Part shown: positions 1-7,742 of the stretch, piece by piece
Position numbering within the stretch: position 1 is the stretch's first letter
How the letters are laid out: every line of letters begins with the position of its first letter
Source of the DNA: Hoeflea algicola
Lineage (GTDB): Bacteria; Pseudomonadota; Alphaproteobacteria; Rhizobiales; Rhizobiaceae
Direction of reading: 5' to 3'
Length of the DNA: 64,000 bases
Assembly: GCF_026619415.1 (NCBI RefSeq)
Contig: NZ_JAOVZR010000001.1
Coordinates: 4,696,501 to 4,760,500, forward strand
Program-made: the position numbers and the translations under genes
The notes under the pieces: generated by a model
The model's input: only the letters and a program-made list of their open reading frames with translations
Database searches by the model: none
What the model was told of the DNA's origin: nothing

Positions 1-2
1 TG

Positions 3-254
3 GATGTCTCGATGCCGGTGATGAATGGCCACCAGGCGACCCAGGCGATCCGCGAAGCCGAAGCAGCTGACCCCGAGCTTGGCCATACCCCGGTGATTGG
101 CGTTACCGCCCATGCGCTCACCGGCGACAAGGAGCGCTGCCTGGCAGCGGGCATGGATGATTATCTTTCCAAGCCGATCAGCCCGGAGAAGCTGGACGCG
201 AAAATCCACGAATGGCTTCCGGCCGAAATCGCCGCGCGCATCAATCGGGCATGA
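3..254 (+). CDS. Response-regulator receiver domain, C-terminal part (probably a hybrid histidine kinase)
   Basis: The reading frame is open from the left edge of the window, so only the last 83 or so residues are seen. They hold the second half of a CheY-like receiver: the phospho-acceptor Asp at the very edge in DVSMP-MNG, the switch residue in GVTAHAL, and the invariant Lys in LSKPI followed by the last helix. The protein ends 15 residues or so after that fold, as is usual when the receiver is the last domain of a hybrid histidine kinase. A stand-alone regulator cannot be excluded because the N-terminus is missing. The gene converges with mnmD, whose end lies 19 bases further on. Confidence 0.88.
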   Translation, partial: DVSMPVMNGHQATQAIREAEAADPELGHTPVIGVTAHALTGDKERCLAAGMDDYLSKPISPEKLDAKIHEWLPAEIAARINRA

Positions 255-273
255 GCCAGGTGGTCTGAGCTAT

Positions 274-1008
274 TTAGCCGATGAGCCGGCCCACGCTCAT
301 GTCGCGCTTTCCCACGTGTCCGGGACGTTTTTCAACGGCAAAGCCTGCCGCCTGCAGATTGCGCCGCACCCATCCGGCCGCCGAATAGGTTGCCGCAGTC
401 CCACCTGGAGCGGTTTTCTGCGCGACCGCGCCCAGCAGCTCTGCCGACCACATTTCCGGATTGCGTGCGGGGGAAAAGCCGTCAAGATACCAGGCATCGG
501 CTAGCAGCCGGGCCTCGCCCAGACGTAACAGCGCCTGGCCATGATGGATCCGCAGGCTCACCGTTTTTGATCCGCTGACAAACTCCAGCTCAATGTCGCC
601 TTCCGGGCGCTGCGGCCAGGTATCGGTCAGTTGCTGGCTGCGGCCTGCAAGATCCGGCCAGGCCGAAAGTGCGCGCAACATCGTTTCGCGTGAGAGAAGA
701 TGAAGCTCGAACGAGTGAAACTCCAGCCTCGCCCCTTCCGGTGCGGCCATTTGCCAAGCCGACCAGGTCTCGATGAAGTTCAGTCCGGTGCCGAACCCGA
801 GTTCGCCGATTGTGAACACATTGCTGCCGGCAAACCGCTCCGGCAGATCGTTTCCGGCCAAAAATACATGTCGGCACTCCGACCGGCCATCGGTCTTGGA
901 ATAATAGAAGTCGCCAAATTCCTCTGAATAAGGCATATCGCCCTCGCGCCAGGACAGTTGGTCTGGGGCGCTCGGTTTGGTTTCATTTGGGTCGGGGAGT
1001 GTGTTCAT
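274..1008 (-). CDS. mnmD: tRNA (mnm5s2U34) methyltransferase, MnmD / MnmC(m)-type
   Basis: This 244-residue protein matches the methyltransferase half of MnmC, which uses S-adenosylmethionine to methylate the aminomethyl group on U34 of certain tRNAs. The Rossmann motif GFGTGLNF is at residues 71-78 and the family motif DGFSPARNPEMW near residues 175-186. The N-terminal stretch up to YYSKTDG also aligns with the start of E. coli MnmC as I remember it, supporting the start at 1008 although no Shine-Dalgarno sequence is evident there. In enterobacteria this domain is fused to an FAD oxidase. Here the oxidase-like gene is separate and divergent, and the two start codons overlap by two bases. Confidence 0.88.
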   Translation of the reverse strand: MNTLPDPNETKPSAPDQLSWREGDMPYSEEFGDFYYSKTDGRSECRHVFLAGNDLPERFAGSNVFTIGELGFGTGLNFIETWSAWQMAAPEGARLEFHSFELHLLSRETMLRALSAWPDLAGRSQQLTDTWPQRPEGDIELEFVSGSKTVSLRIHHGQALLRLGEARLLADAWYLDGFSPARNPEMWSAELLGAVAQKTAPGGTAATYSAAGWVRRNLQAAGFAVEKRPGHVGKRDMSVGRLIG

Positions 1009-2173
1009 GATGGTTGGCGATAGCCGCGTGGCGCACGGTGGTCAAGCCGCGCCCGATCTGCTGATCGCCGGCGCCGGCGTGACCGGCCTGTGGCTGGCGT
1101 TGAAGGCGGCGCGCGTTGGCCTGTCGGTATTGTTGGCCGAGCGCGCCCATGTCGGCGCCGGCGCCAGCGGCGGGTTTCTGGGTGCGCTGATGCCGCACAG
1201 CCCCGAGCGCTGGAATGGCAAGAAGGATTTCCAGTTTCGCGCACTTGTCGATCTGGAGAGCGAAATCGCCACGCTGGAGGCAGAAACCGGCCTGAGTTGC
1301 GGCTACCGCCGCGTCGGCCGACTGATGCCGCTGACCAGCGAGCGGGCACGGACCACCGCGCTTGAGCGAATTGCCGAGGCGAAAGCCAACTGGGGCGATC
1401 GTTTTGGCTTTGAGGTCAACCATACCCCCGACCGTCACAATTGGCCCAACATCGTTTCCGCGCCGCGCGGGCTGGTTCACGAAACCCTGTCGGCGCGGCT
1501 GATGCCACCGGCCCTGACTGCGGCTCTGGCTGCGCGTCTGGCGACAATGCCAAATGTCGATATTCGCCTCGGCGTTGGCCTGCTCTCGATCGACAGGCAG
1601 GAAAGCGTCGCCCATCTCTCGGATGGATCGGCCATCGGTTTCGGCCATCTTGCACTGGCCAATGGCGTTGACGCTTTTGCCTTTCTGGCCGCCGCGGCGG
1701 ACCAGCCATCGGTATCTCTTGGTGGCCCGATCAAGGGGCAGGCGGCGCTGTTTGACGCCGATGCATCGCCGGATCTGCCGTTGGTTTATGATGACGGCAT
1801 CTATGTGATCGCCCATGACAGTGGCCAGGTTGCGGTCGGTTCGACCAGCGAACGTGAATTCGATGATCCGCACGGCACCGATGTGCTGCTGGACGATGTG
1901 ATCAAGGGCGCTCGCAGGCTCTGCCCGCTGATCAGGCATGCGCCGGTGGTGCAGCGCTGGGCCGGGCTGCGGCCGCGTGCCATTGGTCGCGACCCGATGC
2001 TGGGTCCGGTGCCGGGCGCGCCGCGAATTTTGGCGATGGCCGGCGGCTTCAAGATCAGCTTTGGCGTGGCCCACCGCATGGCTGACTGCCTGGTCGCTGA
2101 AATCACCGGCGGCGGCGGCCCCGATATGCCCGATAGTTTTTCCGTCGCGCACCATCTCGGCAAGGCTCGGTGA
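1007..2173 (+). CDS. FAD-dependent oxidoreductase, DAO family (possible MnmC(o) partner)
   Basis: A 388-residue D-amino-acid-oxidase-fold flavoprotein. The dinucleotide-binding GAGVTG motif is at about residues 22-27 with the acidic strand end VLLAE near 45, followed by a GASGGFLGALMP segment that resembles the equivalent loop of the MnmC oxidase domain. The C-terminus has the usual FAD-closing motif around AGGFKISFG. A GTG start at 977 is possible, but GGGGAG at 994-999 sits seven bases ahead of the ATG at 1007, which I prefer. Being divergent from mnmD suggests it removes the carboxymethyl group from cmnm5U34; a glycine/D-amino acid oxidase role is the alternative. Confidence 0.8.
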   Translation: MMVGDSRVAHGGQAAPDLLIAGAGVTGLWLALKAARVGLSVLLAERAHVGAGASGGFLGALMPHSPERWNGKKDFQFRALVDLESEIATLEAETGLSCGYRRVGRLMPLTSERARTTALERIAEAKANWGDRFGFEVNHTPDRHNWPNIVSAPRGLVHETLSARLMPPALTAALAARLATMPNVDIRLGVGLLSIDRQESVAHLSDGSAIGFGHLALANGVDAFAFLAAAADQPSVSLGGPIKGQAALFDADASPDLPLVYDDGIYVIAHDSGQVAVGSTSEREFDDPHGTDVLLDDVIKGARRLCPLIRHAPVVQRWAGLRPRAIGRDPMLGPVPGAPRILAMAGGFKISFGVAHRMADCLVAEITGGGGPDMPDSFSVAHHLGKAR

Positions 2174-2314
2174 TCCGATTATACAGTCAAGCCATTGCCG
2201 TGCCGGAAATGGCAGTTATCGCCGGAACAGTTTGAGGATTTTCTTCAAAGTCCGTGCCTCGACATTTGCTAAGGTGCTGCTAGCGTGGCGTGCATAAAGA
2301 AGGCGGATTCAAAT

Positions 2315-3238
2315 ATGACCCAGGTTGTTTACCCTCGTGACATGGTTGGCTACGGGCGTACCCCACCTGACCCGCAATGGCCCGGTAGCGCTCATTGCGC
2401 GGTTCAGTTTGTTGTCAATTACGAAGAGGGCGGCGAGAGCTGCATTCTTGATGGCGATCCCGCTTCAGAAAATCTTCTGTCGGAAATTGTCGGCGCACAG
2501 CCCTGGCCGGGACAGCGCAACACCAACATGGAATCGCTCTACGAGTATGGATCGCGCGTGGGCTTCTGGCGATTGTGGCGTCTATTCACCGAGCGCAATA
2601 TGCCGGTTACGGTGTACGGCGTGGCGGCTGCCATGCAGCGCAATCCCGACGCTGTAGCCGCCATGAACGAAGCCGGTTGGGAGATCGCCAGTCACGGCCT
2701 GCGCTGGCTTGAGTACAAAGATTTTTCCGAGGACGAAGAGCATCGCCACATAGCCGAATGCGTCCGCATCCACACCGAGGTTACCGGTTCGCGGCCACTC
2801 GGCATCTACCAGGGCAAGCCGTCCGTCAATACTTTGCAACTGGTCATGGAGGAGGGCGGTTTTGTCTATTCAGCCGATTCCTACGCTGATGAACTGCCCT
2901 ATTGGGTCGATGGCCCCAAGGGCCCACATCTGATCGTGCCCTATACGCTGGACGCCAATGACATGCGGTTTGCCACCCCTCAGGGCTTCAACTCGGGCGA
3001 CCAGTTCTTCACCTACCTCAAGGATACATTCGACGTGTTGATGGCCGAGGGCGCCGCCGGCAGCCCGAAGATGATGTCGATCGGCCTGCATTGCCGCCTG
3101 GCCGGCCGGCCAGGTCGTGCCGCAGCACTGGCGCGGTTCCTCGATTATGTCGCCTCCCACGACAAGGCCTGGGTGACCCGCCGTATCGACATCGCCAATC
3201 ACTGGCACGCCCATCACCATCCGGAGAAAACGAAATGA
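2315..3238 (+). CDS. puuE: Allantoinase PuuE (polysaccharide-deacetylase fold)
   Basis: A 307-residue protein of the PuuE type, which hydrolyses allantoin to allantoate and belongs to the carbohydrate esterase 4/NodB fold rather than to the amidohydrolases. Recognisable family blocks are the N-terminal YPRDMVGYGRTPP, FVVNYEEGGE, the NME-LYEYGSR-GFWR stretch, and GWEIASHGLRW with the active-site His. The frame extends upstream to 2285, but ATG 2315 gives the family's normal N-terminus. It starts a tight four-gene operon: its stop overlaps the start of uraD by four bases (ATGA). Confidence 0.95.
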   Translation: MTQVVYPRDMVGYGRTPPDPQWPGSAHCAVQFVVNYEEGGESCILDGDPASENLLSEIVGAQPWPGQRNTNMESLYEYGSRVGFWRLWRLFTERNMPVTVYGVAAAMQRNPDAVAAMNEAGWEIASHGLRWLEYKDFSEDEEHRHIAECVRIHTEVTGSRPLGIYQGKPSVNTLQLVMEEGGFVYSADSYADELPYWVDGPKGPHLIVPYTLDANDMRFATPQGFNSGDQFFTYLKDTFDVLMAEGAAGSPKMMSIGLHCRLAGRPGRAAALARFLDYVASHDKAWVTRRIDIANHWHAHHHPEKTK

Positions 3239-3732
3239 TGGACCGCGATGAGTTTGTCGGCCGGTTTGGCGGTGTGTTCGAGCATTCGCCGTGGATTGCG
3301 GAGCAGGCTTTCGACAATGGCCGCATCGTCGAGCCATTGCGCGCCGGTCCCGTACATGAGGCCTTGTGCGCCGAATTCCGCGCCGCCGACCACGACCAGA
3401 GGCTGGGCGTGCTGCAGGCTCACCCGGACCTGGCTGGAAAACTCGCCATTGCCGGCGACCTGACCGTGGAATCGAAAAGCGAGCAGGCCGGCGCCGGTCT
3501 TGACCGGCTGAATGCCGACGAACATGCCCGCTTTACCGAGCTCAACACCCGCTACATGCGCGATTTCGGCTTTCCCTTCATCATCGCGGTCAAGGGGCAC
3601 GACAAGGACAGCATTCTGGCGGCTTTCGAGACCCGCGTCAGCAACGACGAGGCCACAGAATTCGAAACCGCATGTGCGCAAGTCGAGAAAATCGCCGGCT
3701 TTCGTATTTCCGCTCTCCTGCCGGAGGCCTGA
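3235..3732 (+). CDS. uraD: 2-oxo-4-hydroxy-4-carboxy-5-ureidoimidazoline (OHCU) decarboxylase
   Basis: A 165-residue protein with the UraD signature LQAHPDLAGKL, whose His is catalytic, and the later ELNTRYMRDFGFPFIIAVKGH block typical of the family. It decarboxylates OHCU stereospecifically to S-allantoin, the substrate of PuuE encoded just upstream. The longer frame from 3091 would run through the end of puuE; the ATG at 3235 overlaps the puuE stop in an ATGA arrangement, which implies translational coupling. Confidence 0.95.
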   Translation: MMDRDEFVGRFGGVFEHSPWIAEQAFDNGRIVEPLRAGPVHEALCAEFRAADHDQRLGVLQAHPDLAGKLAIAGDLTVESKSEQAGAGLDRLNADEHARFTELNTRYMRDFGFPFIIAVKGHDKDSILAAFETRVSNDEATEFETACAQVEKIAGFRISALLPEA

Positions 3733-3738
3733 TCGCCG

Positions 3739-4230
3739 ATGCAAGAACTCACACTCGAGCCGCTGACGGCCAAAGCCTTTGCTCCCTTCGGCACCGTGCT
3801 CGACACTGATCTCGCTGAAAAGCGGATGATCAATGAAGGCACAACTGAGCGTTTCCATGCGCTCGCCACGGCCGATACAGAAACAGAGGGTGGCCGCACC
3901 ATTCTGTCGCTGTTTCGCGGCCAGCCCCGGGTATTTCCCTACAAGATCACCATGATGGAACGCCACCCGCTTGGCAGCCAGGCGTTTTTCCCGGTCACCA
4001 ACCGGGCCTGGATTGCGGTTGTCGCTGAGGACGAGGATGGCCTTCCGGGGCCGCCGCGCGCGTTCAGGGTGCCGGGCAATGTTGGTGTTCAATACGCTCG
4101 CAATATCTGGCATCATCCGCTGATCGCGGTGGGTGAACCCTGCAATTTTCTGGTAATGGACCGTGAAGGCGACGGCACCAATCTCGAAGAGATCGGGTAT
4201 CCCGCGCCCTATGTCATCACCGCGCCTTGA
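3739..4230 (+). CDS. allA: Ureidoglycolate lyase
   Basis: A 163-residue AllA-type cupin protein, near the family's usual size of about 160. Characteristic blocks are the N-terminal [16 protein letters not shown], the central [14 protein letters not shown] and [15 protein letters not shown], and [16 protein letters not shown] with metal-site histidines. It splits ureidoglycolate into glyoxylate and urea. The start lies six bases after uraD. The enzyme that would make ureidoglycolate from allantoate is not encoded in this operon. Confidence 0.93.
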   Translation: MQELTLEPLTAKAFAPFGTVLDTDLAEKRMINEGTTERFHALATADTETEGGRTILSLFRGQPRVFPYKITMMERHPLGSQAFFPVTNRAWIAVVAEDEDGLPGPPRAFRVPGNVGVQYARNIWHHPLIAVGEPCNFLVMDREGDGTNLEEIGYPAPYVITAP

Positions 4231-4253
4231 AGTTCCCTTCGAAGGAGAAGCCC

Positions 4254-4628
4254 ATGCCCGCCACACCGCTCGCAACCGGACGCCTGACGACCCATGTTCT
4301 CGACACCGCACGCGGCTGTCCTGCCGCCCATCTGGTCATCGAACTCGTTCAGGTTGACGGACTGGATCGACGCCACGTCAAGACCGTGCAAACCAATTCC
4401 GACGGACGCGTCGATAGCCCGGTGCTGTCGGCTGGCGAATTGACGAGTGGAGTCTACGAGCTGGTTTTTCATGCTGGTGATTATCTGCGCTCGGTGGGCG
4501 AAGAGTTGCCCAATCCGGCGTTTCTCGATGTTATCCCGATCCGCTTCGGCATAGCCGACACCAGCGCTCATTACCACGTACCGCTGCTGATCTCGGCTTA
4601 CGGCTATTCAACCTATCGCGGTAGTTGA
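4254..4628 (+). CDS. hiuH: 5-hydroxyisourate hydrolase (transthyretin-like)
   Basis: A 124-residue transthyretin-related protein. It has the N-terminal [14 protein letters not shown] motif with the active-site His, a central Arg-containing region, and the terminal YRGS tetrapeptide that separates HIU hydrolases from true transthyretins. It opens 5-hydroxyisourate, the product of PuuD, to OHCU for UraD. The start at 4254 is preceded by GAAGGAGAA at the right distance; the frame open from 4227 would overlap the end of allA. It is the last gene of the puuE-uraD-allA-hiuH operon. Confidence 0.95.
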   Translation: MPATPLATGRLTTHVLDTARGCPAAHLVIELVQVDGLDRRHVKTVQTNSDGRVDSPVLSAGELTSGVYELVFHAGDYLRSVGEELPNPAFLDVIPIRFGIADTSAHYHVPLLISAYGYSTYRGS

Positions 4629-4928
4629 AGTTAGCAGCTAACTGACGGCCCGGGCCGGACGCAATGCGCCCGGCAACATCTCAAACATAGAGCTGGTTTG
4701 TATCTCATCCCGCGCCACCAGATTCGCTCGTTGGCTGGCAGGCTGTGGGCTTGCAAGTGAAAACGGCAAGCCGGAAAAAGCGAAAGCCGCGTGGCAGTAC
4801 ATCCGTGCTCACGCGACTTTGTTTGCGATCTTCGGAAAGACCGCTGCTGGAAACCAGCTTGCAGGAAGGTGATTAACAAAAGGTTAAGACAAAATTGTGA
4901 CGATTTCCCGGTCTGTTAGCGGTTCTGC
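4629..4928. other. 300-base intergenic region with three hairpins and a CtrA-like motif (possible small-RNA locus)
   Basis: This gap lies between two converging genes, so no promoter is needed here for either. It still holds three stem-loops: 4654-4674 (nine-base stem with one mismatch, loop AAT), 4783-4820 (eleven-base stem with one mismatch, then TTTGTTTG) and 4846-4858 (GCTGG/CCAGC). It also has TTAA-N7-TTAA at 4873-4887, which matches the spacing of the alphaproteobacterial CtrA box. A weak open frame crosses the leftward strand but has no family features and no ribosome-binding site that I trust. A non-coding RNA is an inference only. Confidence 0.35.
4783..4820. terminator. Terminator-like hairpin between hiuH and guaD
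   Basis: AAAGCCGCGTG at 4783-4793 pairs with CACGCGACTTT at 4810-4820 with one mismatch. The A and T ends make it look terminator-like in both directions, as expected between converging genes. Confidence 0.45.
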
Positions 4929-6218
4929 TCAAACTGCCTCGCCGGCCACGTAGACTTGGCGCACCGTGCGGTCGTCGCCCAGTGTCTGCAGCAGGAACAA
5001 TTCCTCTTCCAGCGTCGATACCGTTTCGCGGCGGATCTGCATCGCTGGTGTCGCCGACGAATCCAGCGCGATAATGTCGGCGTCGCTACCGGCCTCCAGC
5101 GTGCCGATCCGCTCGACCAGCCCCAGCGCTTCGGCATTGCCGCGCGTTGCCTGCCAGAAATTTTCAAGTGGCGGCAGTCGGTAGCCGCGCAATTGCTGGA
5201 TCTTGTAGGCCTCGTCGAGGGTTCTGAGCAGCGAGTAGCTCGAGCCGCCGCCAATGTCGGTGGCAATCGCCGTGCGCACCCCATGCTGCTTGATCCGCTT
5301 GAGATCAAACAGGCCCGAGCCCAGGAACAGGTTCGAGGTCGGGCAATGCACGGCAACCGCACCGGCTTCAGCGATGACTGCCATCTCCCGGTCCGACAGA
5401 TGGATCGCATGCCCGAGCAGCGCCTTTTCGCTCAGCAAACCGTGACGGGCATAGACATCGGTGTAGTCCTTTGCGTCGGGATAGAGTTCGAGCGTGTAGG
5501 CGATCTCGGCGTCATTCTCCGACAGATGGGTCTGGATCAATAAATCGGGATATTCACGTGCCAGCGTGCCGGCGGCATCAAGCTGCGCCGCCGTCGACGT
5601 GATGGCAAACCGCGGGGTGATTGCGACATGGTTCCGGCCCTTGCCGTGCCAGCTCTCGATAACGGCCTTGGTGTCGTCGTAACTCGATTGCGCTGTGTCG
5701 GTCAGCGGCTCCGGCGCATTGCGATCCATCATCACCTTGCCGCCGATCATCAGCAGGTTGCGGCGCGTGGCTTCGGCGAAATAGGCGTCGGCGGACCCCT
5801 TGTGAACCGAGCAATAGGCGGCCGCTGTCGTGGTGCCCTGGCGCAGCAATTCATCAAAGAACAGCTTGGCGAAACGGGCGCAGTGATCGGCATCGGCAAA
5901 CCGCTGTTCCTCGACGAATGTGTAGGTGTTGAGCCATTCCAGCAGATTGGCGGCATAGCTTGCCGTCACCTGCATTTGCGGGAAATGGATATGCGGATCG
6001 ATGAATCCCGCCATCAGCAACAGCGGCCGGTGGTCGATGATCTCCGTTCCTTCGGGCGCCGTCCGTTTGATATCGGCATAGGTGCCGGCAGCAGAGATCT
6101 TGCCATCCTCGATCAGCAGCGCACCGTCTTCCTCATAGATGTAACTTTCATGGTCATCCCGCGCTTGCGGGCGGGAGACAAAACTCAAGGTTCGTCCACG
6201 CAGCAGTCTGGTCGTCAT
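4929..6218 (-). CDS. guaD: Guanine deaminase
   Basis: A 429-residue amidohydrolase. The zinc-binding GFIDPHIHFPQ, the QTHLSEN and GHAIHLSDREM histidine motifs, and the late ATDIGGGSSYSLLRTL block are those of guanine deaminases. It converts guanine to xanthine and ammonia, feeding XdhAB. Its start overlaps the end of puuD by four bases on the same strand, so the two are almost surely co-transcribed. Confidence 0.95.
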   Translation of the reverse strand: MTTRLLRGRTLSFVSRPQARDDHESYIYEEDGALLIEDGKISAAGTYADIKRTAPEGTEIIDHRPLLLMAGFIDPHIHFPQMQVTASYAANLLEWLNTYTFVEEQRFADADHCARFAKLFFDELLRQGTTTAAAYCSVHKGSADAYFAEATRRNLLMIGGKVMMDRNAPEPLTDTAQSSYDDTKAVIESWHGKGRNHVAITPRFAITSTAAQLDAAGTLAREYPDLLIQTHLSENDAEIAYTLELYPDAKDYTDVYARHGLLSEKALLGHAIHLSDREMAVIAEAGAVAVHCPTSNLFLGSGLFDLKRIKQHGVRTAIATDIGGGSSYSLLRTLDEAYKIQQLRGYRLPPLENFWQATRGNAEALGLVERIGTLEAGSDADIIALDSSATPAMQIRRETVSTLEEELFLLQTLGDDRTVRQVYVAGEAV

Positions 6219-7453
6219 TGAGCAGTCTCTCCGGCAACGGCCGATTCATACCAGGCGACGATCAGGCGACGCTCTTCGGGTTCGATGAAGCTGACATTGC
6301 CGGGCGGCATGGCGTGGCTGCGTCCTGCCTGAAGATAGATTTCCCGTGCGTGACGGGCGATCTGCGCTTCGGTTTCGAGTTTGACGTCCTTGGGCGCATG
6401 GGCGATGCCGTCCCAGAACGGCTCCGCGGCGTGGCACATCGAGCAGCGGCCGAGCACGGTCTCGCTGACGGCTTCGAAATGGGCGTTGTCGACAAACCGC
6501 TGGAAGGTCGGCGCAAGTTGGGCTTCCTCGACCGGTTCGTCGGTCCGCGGCAGGCTCGACAGCCACATGATGGCGGCAAACAGCGCCACGGTGACGGCCC
6601 AGGTCCAGTGCGGCTTGCCCTGGCGGGCGTGCACCGTGTTGAACCAGTGGCGGATGGTAACCCCCATCAAAAACACCAGCGCAGCGATCAGCCAGTTCCA
6701 CTGGGTGGCAAAGGCAAGCGGATAGTGGTTGGACAGCATCAGGAAAATCACCGGCAGGGTGAGGTAGTTGTTGTGCAGCGAGCGCTGCTTGGCGATGCGG
6801 CCATATTTCGGGTCCGGCTTGCGTCCGGCCCTGAGGTCGGCGACCACTACCTTCTGGTTGGGAATGATGATCATCGCCACATTGGCGCTCATGATTGTCG
6901 CGGTGAAGGCACCCAGATGCAACAGAGCGGCGCGGCCGGTAAATACCTGGGTATAGCCCCAGGCCATCGCCACCAGCACCGCAAACAGCACCACCATCAA
7001 GCCGGTCGTGCTGTTGCCGATCGGTGATTTGCACAGAAGGTCATAGATGATCCATCCCAGCACGATCGACGCCACCGAAATGGCAATGGCGATGGGGGCG
7101 GAGACATCAAGCACATTGGCGTCGATCAGATAAAGCTCGGCGCCGGCGTAATAGACCACGCACAGCATCGCAAAGCCCGACAGCCAGGTGACGTAGCTTT
7201 CCCATTTGAACCAGGTCAGGTGTTCGGGCAGCCGTTCCGGCGCGACCAGGTATTTCTGGATATGGTAGAAGCCGCCGCCATGCACCTGCCATTCTTCGCC
7301 GTAGGCGCCTTCGGGCAGGCCCGGCCGTTGCACCAGGCCAAGGTCCAGCGCGATGAAATAGAACGATGATCCGATCCAGGCGATGGCCGTGATCACATGC
7401 AGCCAGCGTACGGCGAAGCTCAGCCATTCCCATGCCAGGGCGTATTCGTACAT
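6215..7453 (-). CDS. puuD: Urate hydroxylase PuuD, membrane protein with C-terminal cytochrome c domain
   Basis: A 412-residue integral membrane protein with roughly eight hydrophobic segments (for example WLHVITAIAWIGSSFYFIALDL near the N-terminus) followed by a c-type cytochrome domain with the haem motif CSMCH and a later Met-rich region. This is the architecture of PuuD, the membrane urate oxidase that passes electrons to cytochrome c instead of making hydrogen peroxide. An in-frame start at 7501 or 7522 exists, but ATG 7453 has GGGGGA upstream and gives the family's usual MYEYALAWEW start. No soluble uricase gene is seen nearby. Confidence 0.93.
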   Translation of the reverse strand: MYEYALAWEWLSFAVRWLHVITAIAWIGSSFYFIALDLGLVQRPGLPEGAYGEEWQVHGGGFYHIQKYLVAPERLPEHLTWFKWESYVTWLSGFAMLCVVYYAGAELYLIDANVLDVSAPIAIAISVASIVLGWIIYDLLCKSPIGNSTTGLMVVLFAVLVAMAWGYTQVFTGRAALLHLGAFTATIMSANVAMIIIPNQKVVVADLRAGRKPDPKYGRIAKQRSLHNNYLTLPVIFLMLSNHYPLAFATQWNWLIAALVFLMGVTIRHWFNTVHARQGKPHWTWAVTVALFAAIMWLSSLPRTDEPVEEAQLAPTFQRFVDNAHFEAVSETVLGRCSMCHAAEPFWDGIAHAPKDVKLETEAQIARHAREIYLQAGRSHAMPPGNVSFIEPEERRLIVAWYESAVAGETAQ

Positions 7454-7638
7454 GTGGGTCCCCCAAAAAGCCTTTGATGTTTCGGTGCTTGCTACCGTCA
7501 TGATGCGCAATGTGGCGCACAATGGGAAGCCTGAGTTGGATGTTCCGGCGTTTAATCAGTTCCGGGTTTTGCCTGAAAATCCTCGCGATTGTCGGAATAT
7601 TCGCGAAAGGGCCGACGACCCCCGGATTTTCATTTTGA

Positions 7639-7656
7639 CCGTCACATAACTGTTTT
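7639..7656 (+). promoter_or_regulatory. Pho-box-like site upstream of ugpB
   Basis: By my alignment the 18 bases match the PhoB consensus CTGTCATAAATCTGTCAC at 11 positions, with GTCA and CTGT cores 11 bases apart. It lies about 87 bases before the ugpB start. The ugp operons of several bacteria are PhoB-controlled, so the position is sensible, but the match is only moderate. Confidence 0.45.
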
Positions 7657-7742
7657 CATTTGCGCATTAGAAGGGGCAACGGTACGTTTCCCTTTCGGGA
7701 TGCGTTCGTTTCACGTGTTTCCCATCTTTGGAGGAAGACTAA

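Noticed and set aside
983..2155. Leftward open frame of 390 codons opposite the FAD oxidoreductase gene
   Set aside because: No family feature, and it mirrors a clear flavoprotein gene.
3214..4311. Leftward open frame of 365 codons across uraD and allA
   Set aside because: It spans two recognised genes on the other strand and has no plausible protein features.
4631..4879. 82-codon leftward frame in the hiuH-guaD gap
   Set aside because: Starts with TTG, lacks a ribosome-binding site I trust, and resembles no protein; the hairpins explain the region better.
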